From Blastocatellia bacterium (lineage in GTDB: Bacteria; Acidobacteriota; Blastocatellia; UBA7656), in contig DATENM010000028.1 in the NCBI GenBank assembly GCA_035275065.1, positions 62,001 to 126,000 of the forward strand: a DNA stretch of 64,000 nucleotides, given 5' to 3'. The notes beneath the pieces are model-generated. The model was not told the origin of the DNA and ran no database searches. It saw only the letters and a list, made by a program, of their open reading frames with translations. Of the stretch, positions 30,265 through 39,825 are shown one piece after another (within the stretch, counting starts at the first letter, position 1; every line of letters starts with the position of its first letter). A program made the translations under genes and the position numbers.

Positions 30265-30663
30265 TCAGTTGATGGGGGATGAGCCGGGCTTCAGCTCGTA
30301 GGCAATTAACAGCGTGTGGCAGCGCGCGCAGTAGTAGCAGAGCCAGACAGCGTCCGGTCGTCGCTGAACATAAACCGCGCTCACATGCTTTTTTTCCTGC
30401 GCCACGTACTGCGTCTTCTCGTTCAACACGAACGCGCCCAGGTGCGCGATGTCTTTGTCCTGGTATTTCCAGATCGCCCCCTCGTCATTGAAGCCGATGA
30501 ACTGGACAGGCAGTATCTTCAGCTCCTGCCATAGCTCGTAGCCGTCGTGGCTACAGGCCCTGGCCGCCGGCTCTTTCGCGCTCGGCAACTGTTGCCCATG
30601 CGCCGCCGCGAAGGCCAGGATAAGAATTGCCATCAAGGCGAGAAGTAGTAAACGTTTAAACAT
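30265..30663 (-). CDS. Small exported protein with a Cys-rich C-terminal motif
   Basis: 132 residues from the ATG at 30663 (GGAGGG six bases upstream; the TTG two codons earlier is less likely). A strong signal peptide (MFKRLLLLALMAILILAFAA) ends at AHGQQ. One Cys lies near the mature N-terminus (ARACSHDGYELW) and three cluster near the C-terminus in WLCYYCARCHTLLIAYEL (CxxCxxC), which could bind metal or form disulfides in the periplasm. No family recognised. A perfect palindromic promoter (30734-30778) lies about 64 nt upstream by implied start. Confidence 0.7.
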   Translation of the reverse strand: MFKRLLLLALMAILILAFAAAHGQQLPSAKEPAARACSHDGYELWQELKILPVQFIGFNDEGAIWKYQDKDIAHLGAFVLNEKTQYVAQEKKHVSAVYVQRRPDAVWLCYYCARCHTLLIAYELKPGSSPIN

Positions 30664-30733
30664 GGCCAACCCTCCTTGTTCAGCAGTTGTCCGCGCCCTC
30701 GGCTTCCCGGTTTAAGAGCGCACACTCTAATTG

Positions 30734-30778
30734 ATGATGAGCCCGGAGGCTGGCGATTCGTACTGTCATCTCTGACAG
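30734..30778 (-). promoter_or_regulatory. Palindromic promoter 9 (for the Cys-motif protein)
   Basis: Perfect CTGTCA-N4-TGACAG at 30763-30778, TA, then CATCAT (30734-30739) after 23 nt, the only -10 not starting with T. The implied start is near 30727. An extra half site (ttgacagg) follows at 30795-30802. Confidence 0.65.
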
Positions 30779-30877
30779 CCGGCGGGTGATAAATTGACAG
30801 GTGAGTTTGCCGCCACCGGCTCGGCGGAAAACGTTCAGGTCAGGAACCGGACGCGGCCCGATGCGCCTGCCGCCGTT

Positions 30878-32479
30878 CTACGGCGCGAGGTAATCGATCT
30901 TTGCATAACAGCTCGCGTCTCCCATGATGAAGACAAAGTCCTGAGTGCCGATCATCACATGCGCGATTCCCTCGGGCTTCATCTTTTTGTCGAGCGGGGT
31001 CTGCAATTTCGGCCTCGCGCCTTCCCTGGTCTGATTGCCCTCGCCGCTCCAGGTCCAGAGCGTGAAGTCCGTCTTTTTTTCGGTTTCAGGAGCGCCGCTG
31101 ATAATCAGGAAAGCCCGCAAGAGGGGGTCATACTCCATATCACGTATGGCCTGGCCGTTGAGGTTTAGCTGGATGGCGTTCGGCTCATCCATCTCCAGGT
31201 TTTCGAGCGACAGGGGTGCCAGGCGGTCGCGTAGTTTAAGCGGCACGATTAGCGCATTGCCGTTGAGGAGCGGGCCGCGCAGGCCGAGCAGTATGCGCGG
31301 ATGCTGGGGGTCGGGATCAACTGCGATGCCTTCGATGTTCAGCCCCCCCTGAATACTGACCTTGTCCGTCCACGCCTTCAACTCCGGCACATTGTCGAAG
31401 AGGAACTTCCTCACCCCCGTCAATAGCACCGCTCTGGAGACCGTCTGCGTCGTCGGATCGAAGTCAAACGAGGCCACGCCTCCCATGGTGTTCGATTCCG
31501 GCGTCGCCAGCGCGCCGACTATCAAAAAGTGTGTGCCTAGCTGCGTGATCCCTTCAGGATTCTCGACGCTCACGCCCAGCGGGATGGGCTTGACCGGCCC
31601 TTCCTGCTCGCCCAACTCGTTGAGCGGCATGTAGAAGACCTGGTCCGGCTTGGAATCGTCAACAAACAAAACGCCGTGGGCATCGGGAACGGCGGCGACG
31701 CCGGAAGCTTCAAACGTCCCGCCGCTGATCCTGCTGTAGCCCGAAGGGCTGGCCAGCTTCTTCGCCGCTTGCGGGCTACCGTAAGCGACCGGCGCGCTCT
31801 GCATGCTGCCCATGCGGGTCACCAGGATCGAAATCGTCACGGTCAGAACGACGCTCAGCACCGTAGCGATGATGCCGCCCCAGGCCCTCACCTTGGCCGC
31901 CCTGATGCGGTCGTCTTCTATGCTTTTCGCCGGCCTGGTTTTTTTCTTCTTCACTTCGGATTTCCCTTCGCTTGAGGGCGCTTTGGCTTTGGCGGCCGCA
32001 GCGCCCTGCCCTTCGGCCTTTGCCTGGTGTTTGTCATGCTCATGTTCTTTGTGTTTCTTCTTGTGCTTCTCTTCCGATTCGCCGTTGGGTGCTGGCACCG
32101 CCGCGGCGACCGGTGAACCGTTCTTGCCGTTGTGGCGCTTGTGCGCTTTGCCGCCGTGCTTGAGCCTGAAGGTGATCTGCGACTGGCCGATACGGATCAT
32201 GTCGCCGTCGGCGAGTTTTCTGGGACTGCTGACCCGCTCGCCGTTGACGAGCGTGCCGCCTTCGTCCGATTCATCGGTGATGATATAGTCGCTGCCATCG
32301 GAAGTGAGCATCGCATGTCGGGTCGAGACTTCAGGGTCAAGGACCAGTATCTCGTTGCGCGGCCCCCTGCCGATATGGCTCTCGGCTTGATTCACCTTGC
32401 GCTTAAAAGATTCCCCGGTCGGCAGCAAGATCCGCAGTCTCGCCTTCTTCGGGTGCGGCTCCGTATGATGCTTTGACAT
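30878..32479 (-). CDS. FHA-domain membrane protein with DUF3616 extracytoplasmic domain
   Basis: 533 residues from the ATG at 32479 (GGAG ten bases upstream). An N-terminal FHA domain (about 17-107) has IGR (36-38), STRH (52-55) and the NG pair (79-80) that contact phosphothreonine. A very Lys/His-rich linker (EEKHKKKHKEHEHDKHQ, about 136-152) follows, then one TM helix (about 201-221). The C-terminal half matches DUF3616, a beta-propeller-like domain (GGLNIEGIAVDPDPQHPRIL, LLGLRGPLLNGNALIVPL). It thus joins cytoplasmic phospho-recognition to an outside domain of unknown ligand. The nearby PP2C and SpoIIE phosphatases are plausible functional partners. Confidence 0.85.
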   Translation of the reverse strand: MSKHHTEPHPKKARLRILLPTGESFKRKVNQAESHIGRGPRNEILVLDPEVSTRHAMLTSDGSDYIITDESDEGGTLVNGERVSSPRKLADGDMIRIGQSQITFRLKHGGKAHKRHNGKNGSPVAAAVPAPNGESEEKHKKKHKEHEHDKHQAKAEGQGAAAAKAKAPSSEGKSEVKKKKTRPAKSIEDDRIRAAKVRAWGGIIATVLSVVLTVTISILVTRMGSMQSAPVAYGSPQAAKKLASPSGYSRISGGTFEASGVAAVPDAHGVLFVDDSKPDQVFYMPLNELGEQEGPVKPIPLGVSVENPEGITQLGTHFLIVGALATPESNTMGGVASFDFDPTTQTVSRAVLLTGVRKFLFDNVPELKAWTDKVSIQGGLNIEGIAVDPDPQHPRILLGLRGPLLNGNALIVPLKLRDRLAPLSLENLEMDEPNAIQLNLNGQAIRDMEYDPLLRAFLIISGAPETEKKTDFTLWTWSGEGNQTREGARPKLQTPLDKKMKPEGIAHVMIGTQDFVFIMGDASCYAKIDYLAP

Positions 32480-32519
32480 AAGCCGTGTCTCCTCTCGCCG
32501 TAGCCGATCTACGGCGTCA

Positions 32520-33212
32520 TTACGGGCGCTCGCTTCTACCGCCTTCGTGATGACTGACTTGCATTGAAACCAGCCTCGCAATCAGCACGGCGGGAAAGAG
32601 CTGTCCGGTGAGCGCTTCGAGCAGGGCCAGGGAGCGCGCCGCCGGATGTACCGCCGTGACATCGCCATAGCCGACGGTGGTCAGCGTCACAAAGCTGAAG
32701 TAGACGAGCCTGGACATCAAGGTTGTCTCGTCGCCGCCGGGCGCCGGGTTGAAGGCCGCCGGCGCCAGATGGACGACCAGCCTGTAGCCCCCTGCCCATA
32801 TCACTCCGAGCAGCAGGTAGACGGCCACCGCGCCCTGAATGTGATGGAAGTTGATCGTGCCTCCGCCGAATACACGCACCAGAATCATTCCGGCCAGCAA
32901 GGAGAAAAAGAGAATCCACATCACTAAGCCGGGCACGATCAGCCCTTCGCGCGGCGCGTATAATCTCAGCCACCCGACGACCCCCGTGCCGACCGCAAGC
33001 AGGGTGGCCAGTGCCATCACCGTGCGGTTGCTGGCGACCACCGGCACCCCTGAGATCAGAATCAATGAGAAGAGCGCCTGGAGCACGACACTGATAAACC
33101 CGCCGCGGTCGCTCATCGGGTAGAGGACGAAAACGACAAGCAGCAGCAGGCCGAGCAGAAGGCTCAGATAACGGTCGGTTTTCCAGAATTGTGAAAGGAC
33201 CTTGACCGGCAT
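32520..33212 (-). CDS. Potassium-channel-like membrane protein
   Basis: 230 residues from the ATG at 33212; an ATG at 33233 is possible. Around six hydrophobic segments are followed by a pore loop with the filter SFVTLTTVGYGDVTAVHP (TVGYGD), then a last helix (LFPAVLIARLVSMQV). This is the two-helix pore of K+ channels with extra N-terminal helices, without a voltage-sensor Arg ladder that I can see and without an RCK domain. It would pass K+ across the inner membrane. It lies between the FHA protein and the Ca2+/H+ exchanger on the same strand. Confidence 0.85.
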   Translation of the reverse strand: MPVKVLSQFWKTDRYLSLLLGLLLLVVFVLYPMSDRGGFISVVLQALFSLILISGVPVVASNRTVMALATLLAVGTGVVGWLRLYAPREGLIVPGLVMWILFFSLLAGMILVRVFGGGTINFHHIQGAVAVYLLLGVIWAGGYRLVVHLAPAAFNPAPGGDETTLMSRLVYFSFVTLTTVGYGDVTAVHPAARSLALLEALTGQLFPAVLIARLVSMQVSHHEGGRSERP

Positions 33213-33282
33213 AACCTGTCCCCACTCATGCATAGATGGCAAAGCGCTCAACCGGTCGGTCAAGAGGGGAAGTCACACCGAT

Positions 33283-34413
33283 TCAAGGCGCCAGCGCCGG
33301 GATGAAGTAGAACATGAGCGCAATGATGGCATAGACGGTGATCAGTTGAATGCCCTTGTACCAGTTCGACTGGCCATCGCCGCAGACCATCGCGCCGATC
33401 AGCACGGCGATAAACAGCGAGCCGATCTCGGCCCGGTTGAATGCCAGGTCGAGCGGCTGCGGCGCAATCAGGTAGCTGACCAGCACGAGGGCCGGCGCGA
33501 CAAACAGCGCGATCTGTATGCAACTGCCGAGCGCGATGCCGACCGACAGGTCCATCTTCTTCTTGCGCGCCATCGCGATGGCCGAGCCGCTCTCGGCGGC
33601 GCCCCCGACGATGGCGAGAAAGACGATGCCGATGAAGACCTGCGACATCCCCATCGCCTTGCCTGTGCCTTCAGCCGCGCCGACGAGAATCTCGCTCATC
33701 CACGCCGCCATCACCGACGCGCCGAGCAGGCTGCCGATGGCGCGCGGCAATCCCCACTGCTCCTCTTCATGACTTGCGCCCGGTTCGCTCGCGACGCTGG
33801 CAAAGGCGCCGGGGTGCGTCTTCAGCGAGAAGAGCAGGTAAAGCCCATAGGCCAGCAGCAGCAAGCAGGCAACGCTGACGTTGAGCAACTGCTCCTGCCG
33901 TATGCTGCCTTCGGGGGCGAAGTAGCGGCTGAAGGCGCTCGGCACGGCGAGGCTGACGGCGGCAAGAAACATCGTCGTGCTGTAGGCGCGCGTCGCCGCA
34001 GGGTTGAATCGCTGATCGTGATTGCGCAGCCCGCCGAGCAGGAAGGCCGCGCCGAGCGCCAGCAGCAGGTTGGCGAGAATGGCTCCGACTAGCGCCGCGC
34101 GCACCATCTCCAGGTAACCTGCCCGCAGCGCCACCAGCGAAATGATCAGCTCCGGCGCGTTGCCAAAGGTCGCGTTCAGCAGCCCGCCGATGGCGTCACC
34201 CGTCCTGGTCGCCAGTTGTTCGGTCGCCCGCACGATCAGCGCCGCCATCGGGACAATCGCCAGCGCCGCCGAAAAGAAGATCACCGGCGCGGGCACTTCG
34301 CCGGCATGTTCTAAGGCCACCGTGACCGGCACAAACACCAGCAGCCAGTTCACGCGGTTGCGCAAGAACTGATTGATCGGTGTGCCAAGATGTAATGAAG
34401 CGGCGTGACTCAT
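33283..34413 (-). CDS. Calcium/proton exchanger (CaCA superfamily, CAX type)
   Basis: 376 residues from the ATG at 34413 (GGAGAG upstream); the longer frame to 34521 is rejected because the implied transcription start is near 34438. About eleven TM helices hold the two inverted alpha repeats: GGLLNATFGNAPELIISLVA (alpha-1) and VGGAAESGSAIAMARKKKMD (alpha-2), with the acidic residues that bind Ca2+. An acidic loop (EPGASHEEEQWGLP) separates the halves. It should export or sequester Ca2+ against protons at the inner membrane. Its own palindromic promoter separates it from the pfl operon just upstream. Confidence 0.92.
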   Translation of the reverse strand: MSHAASLHLGTPINQFLRNRVNWLLVFVPVTVALEHAGEVPAPVIFFSAALAIVPMAALIVRATEQLATRTGDAIGGLLNATFGNAPELIISLVALRAGYLEMVRAALVGAILANLLLALGAAFLLGGLRNHDQRFNPAATRAYSTTMFLAAVSLAVPSAFSRYFAPEGSIRQEQLLNVSVACLLLLAYGLYLLFSLKTHPGAFASVASEPGASHEEEQWGLPRAIGSLLGASVMAAWMSEILVGAAEGTGKAMGMSQVFIGIVFLAIVGGAAESGSAIAMARKKKMDLSVGIALGSCIQIALFVAPALVLVSYLIAPQPLDLAFNRAEIGSLFIAVLIGAMVCGDGQSNWYKGIQLITVYAIIALMFYFIPALAP

Positions 34414-34444
34414 CGGCTCTCCTCCGCAGTGCCCGTCCTTCACG

Positions 34445-34489
34445 ATTCTAGTTTGCGGGGCATTGGTTTGGTACTGGCAGAATTGACAG
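34445..34489 (-). promoter_or_regulatory. Palindromic promoter 10 (for the Ca2+/H+ exchanger)
   Basis: CTGTCA-N4-TGCCAG read leftwards (34474-34489, one mismatch in the gene-proximal half), TA, and TAGAAT (34445-34450) after 23 nt. The implied start near 34438 leaves a 25-nt leader, the shortest of the set. Confidence 0.75.
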
Positions 34490-34548
34490 GCGGGATATTC
34501 GAGGTGCCTGCGATTCATCAAAGGAAAGCTTTCCGGTAGTCCGTCGCG

Positions 34549-35394
34549 TCAGTTTGCATTCAGTCCGGCGGTCTGGAACTGCGCGACCACTCGCTGAATC
34601 ACTTCGGGAGTGGCCGGCTCGGTTTCTTGAAGCGCGTAGTTGAGCCCCAGCTCTTTCCACTTGAAGCGGCCCAACTGGTGGAAGGGGAGCACCTCGACGC
34701 GCTCGACGTTGCCGAGGCCGGCGGCGAAGCGGGCGATCTCGGCGACCTCTTTCGCGCCGTCGGTCAGTCCGGGCACCAGCACGAAGCGCACCCAGATGGG
34801 TTTTCGCAGTTTGGCCAGGCGGCGCGCGAAATTGAGTGTCGGCTCGCTCCCCCTTCCGGTCAGGTGGCGGTGGCGTTCCGCGCCCCAGGTCTTGATGCCG
34901 AGCATCACCAGGTCAATCGCTTCCAGCTCGGCGTCGCTGAGGCGGTCGCTCAATTCGCCGTTGGTCTCAATCGCGGTGTGGATGCCCATCTTTTTGGCGG
35001 CGGCTAACACCTTGACGGCGAAGCGGTCCTGTAAGAGCGGCTCGCCGCCGCTCAAGGTGAAGCCGCCCGACATGATCTTCAGCCCATGACGGTACTTGCC
35101 CAGCTCTTCGATGAGGCGCGTGAGCGTCACGGGAATGCCGTTGGTTAACGTCCAGGTGTCCGGGTTGTGGCAGTAGAGACAGCGCCAGTGGCACCCGGTC
35201 GTCCACGCCACCACGCGCACGCCCGGCCCATCAACCGTCGAGCCGGTGGTGAAGGAGTGAAGGAATCCCATCTCGCCGCTCGCGAGCGCCTCGCGCACGG
35301 TTGTCTCCGGCACACCGTGGCCCAGGTTCACGCGAAGCTCATAGGGGCTTCTCGCCTCAAGCTCTACGACTTTCTGTGGCTGTGCGTCGCTCAT
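34549..35394 (-). CDS. pflA: Pyruvate formate-lyase activating enzyme (radical SAM)
   Basis: 281 residues. The radical-SAM cluster motif is [11 protein letters not shown] (CxxxCxxC) in [20 protein letters not shown], followed by the GGEP-like LSGGEPLLQ and later [10 protein letters not shown]. It uses a 4Fe-4S cluster and S-adenosylmethionine to place the glycyl radical on the lyase. Its ATG overlaps the pflB stop by 4 nt, the expected pairing. The length and the absence of an extra ferredoxin insert match the classic PflA, here with about 30 additional N-terminal residues. Confidence 0.95.
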   Translation of the reverse strand: MSDAQPQKVVELEARSPYELRVNLGHGVPETTVREALASGEMGFLHSFTTGSTVDGPGVRVVAWTTGCHWRCLYCHNPDTWTLTNGIPVTLTRLIEELGKYRHGLKIMSGGFTLSGGEPLLQDRFAVKVLAAAKKMGIHTAIETNGELSDRLSDAELEAIDLVMLGIKTWGAERHRHLTGRGSEPTLNFARRLAKLRKPIWVRFVLVPGLTDGAKEVAEIARFAAGLGNVERVEVLPFHQLGRFKWKELGLNYALQETEPATPEVIQRVVAQFQTAGLNAN

Positions 35395-37664
35395 GTCGTC
35401 ACCTGCTCTCCATGGAATGTCCGGTTAATCACATCCATCTGCTGCTCGCGAGTCAGCCGCACGAAGTTCACGGCGTAGCCCGACACACGTATCGTCAGGT
35501 GCGGGTAATTCTCCGGGTGATCCATCGCGTCGAGCAGCGTGTTGCGGTTCAAGACATTCACGTTCATGTGGAAACCCGTGGCGCTGAAGAAGGCGTCGAG
35601 CATGCCGCGCAGGTTGGCGATGCGGTCTTCAGCGACTCGCCCCAGCCCCTCCGGCACCAGCGTCGCCGTCAGCGAGATGCCGTCGGCAGCATCTCGATAA
35701 GGAATCTTGGCGACCGACGCCGCCGAGGCATGGATGCCATGCGTGTCGCGCCCGTGCATGGGGTTAGCGCCCGGCGCGAACGGCTCGCCTTGCCGTCGGC
35801 CATCGGGCGTGTTGCCTGTGGCTTTGCCATACACAACGTTCGAGGTGATGGTCAGGATGGACTGCGTGTGCAACGCATTGCGATAGGTCGGGTATTTTCT
35901 CAGCTTGTTCATGAACGTGGAGACGACCCACACGGCGAGGTGGTCAACGCGGTTGTCATTGTTGCCGAACTGCGGGTAATCGCCTTCCCGCTGATAGTCG
36001 ATTATCAGCCCGGTCTCGTCGCGGACCACACGCACCTTAGCGAAACGGATGGCCGACAGCGAGTCGGCGACGACCGACAGCCCGGCCATGCCGAAGGCCA
36101 TCGTGCGCAGCGGCGCGTAGTCGTGCAGCGCCATCTCGACCCGCTCGTAAGCGTACTTGTCGTGCATGTAGTGGATGATGTTCATGGCGTTGACATAGAC
36201 AGAGGCGAGCCAGTCCATCATCTTCTCGAACTTGTCGGTCACCGTGTCGAAGTCGAGTCGGTCGCCCTCGATGGCGCCGATGGCCGGCCCGATCTGCTCG
36301 CCGCTGATCTCGTCCCTGCCGCCGTTGATGGCGTACAGCAGGCACTTGGCGAGGTTGGCGCGGGCCCCGAAGAACTGCATCTGCTTACCCACCAGCATCG
36401 GCGACACGCAACAGGCGATGGCGCCGTCGTCGCCCCACGAGCGGCGCATGATCTCGTCGCTTTCAAATTGAATGGAGCTGGTATCTATGGCCACTTTCGT
36501 CGCGAAATTGCGGAAGCCATCGGGCAGGCGTGGGCTATACCAGATCGTCAGGTTCGGTTCCGGGCCGGGGCCGAGATTATAAAGCGTCTGAAGAAAACGG
36601 AAGCTCGTCTTTGTCACCAGCGGCCGCCCGTCGTCGCCCATGCCGGCAATTGACTCGGTCACCCAGGTCGGGTCGCCGGCAAACAGCTCGTCGTAATCCG
36701 GCGTCCGCAAGAAGCGGACGATGCGCAGCTTGATGACGAAATCATCGATGATCTCCTGCGCTTGCTCTTCGGTGATCGCGCCCGCCGCAAGGTCGCGCTC
36801 GAAGTAGACGTCGAGGAAAGTCGAGGTGCGGCCCAGCGACATCGCCGCGCCGTTCTGTTCTTTGACCGCCGCCAGGTAGCCGAAATAAAGCCACTGCACG
36901 GCCTCGCGTGCCGTGCGCGCCGGCACAGAGATGTCGAAGCCGTAGGCGGCGGCCATCTGCTGTAGCTCTTTGAGGGCGCGAATCTGCTCGCTCAGTTCCT
37001 CGCGGTCGCGGATGCTCGCGTCAATCGACATGGCCGAGTCAAGGCTGCGCTTCTCTGCCTGCTTCTGCTCGATGAGCCGCGCCACGCCGTAGAGCGCCAC
37101 GCGCCGGTAATCGCCGATGATGCGGCCACGCCCGTAAGCGTCAGGCAGCCCTGTCAGAATGTGCGAGCTGCGGCAACGGCGGACGTCCGCCGTGTAGGCG
37201 TCAAAGACCGCGTCGTTATGGGTCTTGCGGTATTTCGTGAACGTCTCGATGACATACGGGTCGGGCTCGTAGCCATACGCCTTCAGCGCGCTCAGCACCA
37301 TGCGCAAGCCGCCGTTCGGCATGATGGCGCGCTTCAATGGCGCTTCGGTCTGAAGGCCGACGATCACTTCGTTGTCGCGGTCGATGTAGCCCGGCCCATG
37401 CGAGGTGATCGAGCTGGGAATCTGCGACACGTCGAGCACGCCTTTGCGGCGCTCTTCCGTAAACAGCGCGTTCAGCCGCGCCCAGAGGTCCCTTGTCCGC
37501 TCGGTGGCGCGCGCCAGGAACGCCGCGTCGCCGTCGTACGGGTCGTAGTTCTGCTGAATGAAATCACGGACGTTGATCTGCTTCTGCCACTGCCCCGGCT
37601 TGAAGCCTTCCCATGCGGCAGGCGTCTTTTGGCGGGCGATCTCTTGTGCAACCTTAGTAGCCAT
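35391..37664 (-). CDS. pflB: Pyruvate formate-lyase (formate C-acetyltransferase)
   Basis: 757 residues, close to the 760 of the E. coli enzyme. The catalytic Cys pair is in [10 protein letters not shown] (Cys418-Cys419, the same numbers as in E. coli) and the glycyl-radical motif is [12 protein letters not shown] (Gly729). It converts pyruvate and CoA to acetyl-CoA and formate without oxygen and is inactivated by air once the radical is formed. AAGGAGAA precedes the ATG. It is in one strand-coherent run with the activase, acetate kinase and phosphotransacetylase, giving an ATP-yielding route from pyruvate to acetate. Confidence 0.97.
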   Translation of the reverse strand: MATKVAQEIARQKTPAAWEGFKPGQWQKQINVRDFIQQNYDPYDGDAAFLARATERTRDLWARLNALFTEERRKGVLDVSQIPSSITSHGPGYIDRDNEVIVGLQTEAPLKRAIMPNGGLRMVLSALKAYGYEPDPYVIETFTKYRKTHNDAVFDAYTADVRRCRSSHILTGLPDAYGRGRIIGDYRRVALYGVARLIEQKQAEKRSLDSAMSIDASIRDREELSEQIRALKELQQMAAAYGFDISVPARTAREAVQWLYFGYLAAVKEQNGAAMSLGRTSTFLDVYFERDLAAGAITEEQAQEIIDDFVIKLRIVRFLRTPDYDELFAGDPTWVTESIAGMGDDGRPLVTKTSFRFLQTLYNLGPGPEPNLTIWYSPRLPDGFRNFATKVAIDTSSIQFESDEIMRRSWGDDGAIACCVSPMLVGKQMQFFGARANLAKCLLYAINGGRDEISGEQIGPAIGAIEGDRLDFDTVTDKFEKMMDWLASVYVNAMNIIHYMHDKYAYERVEMALHDYAPLRTMAFGMAGLSVVADSLSAIRFAKVRVVRDETGLIIDYQREGDYPQFGNNDNRVDHLAVWVVSTFMNKLRKYPTYRNALHTQSILTITSNVVYGKATGNTPDGRRQGEPFAPGANPMHGRDTHGIHASAASVAKIPYRDAADGISLTATLVPEGLGRVAEDRIANLRGMLDAFFSATGFHMNVNVLNRNTLLDAMDHPENYPHLTIRVSGYAVNFVRLTREQQMDVINRTFHGEQVTT

Positions 37665-37697
37665 GATGTTCTCCTTGCTTGTTCGTTTAAGACGCCC

Positions 37698-38882
37698 TCA
37701 ACTGAGGCCGAGCAGCGCCCCTGTGTGGCGGGCGATCATCAATTCCTCATTGGTGGGGATCACCCAGGCCGAGACCTTGCTGTGCGGCCCGGAGATGCGC
37801 GGGCCTTTGCTGTTGTTCGCCTCTGTGTCGAGCTCGACGCCGAGCCAGCGCGAAGCCTCACAGATGCGCCAGCGAATTTCGGGCGAGTTTTCGCCAATGC
37901 CTGCGGTGAAGACCAGCGCCTCAACGCCGCCCAAAACCGCCGCCAGCGCGCCGATCTCTTTGGCCGCGCGGTAGACGAAGTAGTCGACGGCCAGCCGCGC
38001 CTGCGGCTCGTCGTGAGCGAGCAGGACGCGCATATCATTGCTGATGCCGGAGATGCCGAGCAGGCCGGACTGCTTGTAGAGAATCGCCTCGACGTCTTTA
38101 GGGGAGAGGTTGAGACTTTGAAATAGATAAAGCAGCACGCCGGGGTCAATCGCGCCCGGCCTCGTCCCCATGCATAGCCCGTCGAGCGCCGTGAAGCTGA
38201 AGCTGCTATCAACGCTCTTGCCTTCGTTCAAGGCGCAGAGACTGGAGCCGCTGCCGAGGTGGGCGACGATGACGCGCCCGCCAGCGATCTCCGGGGCTTC
38301 CTGCGGCAAGACTGAGGCGATGTATTCGTAAGAGAGGCCGTGAAAGCCATAGCGTTGCACCTCGGTTCTGCAGAGGTCGCGCGGCAGTGGAATAACCCGC
38401 GCGACCTCTGCAAGGGTGCGATGAAAACTCGTATCGAAGCAGGCGACCTGCGGCACGTCCGGCAGCCGTTCGAAGACCGCCTCAATGGCAGCCAGATTAT
38501 GCGGCTGATGGAGCGGGGCCAGCGGAACCAGATCGTAGAGTTCGGCCAGCACTTCGCGGGTCACCACGGTCGGGCCGGTAAATTGCGCGCCGCCATGAAC
38601 GACGCGGTGACCGACGCCCAGCACCCGCGCGCCGCCGTAGCGCGAGCGTAACCAGATGGCCAGGAAATCGAGCGCGTCGCGCCCGTTGCGAATCTCTTCT
38701 TGCATCCGCCCATTGCCAAAGGCCCTGCCGTCGGCGTCTTTGACCGACAGGCGCGGTGCGGTGCCGATGCCTTCGATCTGGCCGCGCGCCTCCAGCCGCC
38801 AGCTTTCGACCAGGGGCCGGCGATAGACGCAGAACTTCAAGCTCGACGACCCGGCGTTGAGCACAAGCGCATAATCGTCCAT
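37698..38882 (-). CDS. ackA: Acetate kinase
   Basis: 394 residues, the normal length. Signatures include the N-terminal VLNAGSSSLKFCVYRR, GHRVVHGGAQFTGP, FDTSFHRTLAEVAR, YGFHGLSYEYIAS, HLGSGSSLCAL and FTAGIGENSPEIR. It makes ATP and acetate from acetyl phosphate in the cytoplasm. AGGAGA is seven bases before the ATG. It starts 9 nt after the stop of the phosphotransacetylase gene and ends 33 nt before pflB, so the order pta-ackA-pflB-pflA gives the complete acetate branch in one transcript. Confidence 0.97.
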   Translation of the reverse strand: MDDYALVLNAGSSSLKFCVYRRPLVESWRLEARGQIEGIGTAPRLSVKDADGRAFGNGRMQEEIRNGRDALDFLAIWLRSRYGGARVLGVGHRVVHGGAQFTGPTVVTREVLAELYDLVPLAPLHQPHNLAAIEAVFERLPDVPQVACFDTSFHRTLAEVARVIPLPRDLCRTEVQRYGFHGLSYEYIASVLPQEAPEIAGGRVIVAHLGSGSSLCALNEGKSVDSSFSFTALDGLCMGTRPGAIDPGVLLYLFQSLNLSPKDVEAILYKQSGLLGISGISNDMRVLLAHDEPQARLAVDYFVYRAAKEIGALAAVLGGVEALVFTAGIGENSPEIRWRICEASRWLGVELDTEANNSKGPRISGPHSKVSAWVIPTNEELMIARHTGALLGLS

Positions 38883-38891
38883 GTCAATCTC

Positions 38892-39824
38892 CTATTGCCC
38901 GCGTCGGCGCGCGTGGGCGGCCAGCATGGCGACAGCGCAACTGGCGATGCGGGACCGCACGCTGTCGGCCCGACTGGTGAGGATGATCGGCACTCTGGCG
39001 CCCAGCACCAGGCCGGCGCTATCGGCGTTGGCCAGGAAGCTGAGCTGTTTGGCGAGGATGTTGCCGGCTTCGAGGTCGGGCGCCAGCAGGATGTCCGGGT
39101 CGCCTGCGACCAGCGAGCGGATGCCTTTGGTCTGGGCCGCCTGCTTGCTGATGGCGTTGTCAAAGGCGAGCGGCCCATCCAAAATAGCGCCGCCGATCTG
39201 TCGGCGCTCGACCATCTTGCAGAGCGCGGCGGCGTCAATGGTGGCCGGCATCTTTGAAGTCACGTTCTCGACCGCCGCGAGGATGGCGACCTTCGGCCTG
39301 TCGAGGCCGAGTGAGCAGGCCAGGTCAATGGCGTTCTGGCAGATGTCAACTTTGTCTTCCAGCGTCGGGGCGATGTTGATCGCGCCGTCGGTGACGATCA
39401 GCACCTTGTGATAGGTGGGGATGTCCATGACGAAGACGTGGCTGATGCGGCGCGCGGTACGCAAGCCGCCTTCACGGGCGACAACAGCGGCCATCAATTC
39501 GTCAGTGTGCAGGCTGCCCTTCATCAGAAGTTCGGCCTTGTCTTCGCGAATCAACCTGACCGCTGTTGTCGCCGCCGCGTGGCTGTCCGCTACGTCGATG
39601 ATTTGAAGTCCGCCGATGTCTACGCCGGCGCTTTGGGCGGTCGCTTCGATGGCGGCGACAGGGCCGACAAGAATGGGCACGATCAGCCCCAGGTGCGCCG
39701 CCTCGACCGCCCCTGCAAGCGCGCTGGCTTCGCATGGGTAAGCGACGGCGGTAGGGATTGGCTCCAAATTCTTACAGCGTTCGAGCAGCCGTTCATACTT
39801 TCCGGTTCCGGTTGCCTGCTTCAT
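38892..39824 (-). CDS. Phosphate acetyl/butyryltransferase
   Basis: 310 residues of the PTA_PTB family, the short form without the regulatory N-terminus of large Pta. Recognisable stretches are LVPILVGPVAAIEATAQS, DKAELLMKGSLHTDELMAAV, SHVFVMDIPTYHKVLIVTDG and GARVPIILTSRADSVRSRIA. It exchanges CoA of acetyl-CoA (or butyryl-CoA) for phosphate; acetyl-CoA is the likely substrate since acetate kinase follows immediately and pflB is in the same operon. GGAGG lies upstream of the ATG. Length and sequence resemble the phosphotransacetylase half of the bifunctional enoyl-CoA hydratase proteins, without the hydratase part. Confidence 0.9.
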   Translation of the reverse strand: MKQATGTGKYERLLERCKNLEPIPTAVAYPCEASALAGAVEAAHLGLIVPILVGPVAAIEATAQSAGVDIGGLQIIDVADSHAAATTAVRLIREDKAELLMKGSLHTDELMAAVVAREGGLRTARRISHVFVMDIPTYHKVLIVTDGAINIAPTLEDKVDICQNAIDLACSLGLDRPKVAILAAVENVTSKMPATIDAAALCKMVERRQIGGAILDGPLAFDNAISKQAAQTKGIRSLVAGDPDILLAPDLEAGNILAKQLSFLANADSAGLVLGARVPIILTSRADSVRSRIASCAVAMLAAHARRRGQ

Positions 39825-39825
39825 G

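Noticed and set aside
30788..30803. Second repeat next to promoter 9 (ttgacagg)
   Set aside because: Left half absent and no hexamer at the required distance; kept only as a half site.
35301..36653. 450-codon plus-strand ORF
   Set aside because: Antisense to pflB, whose catalytic motifs are unambiguous.
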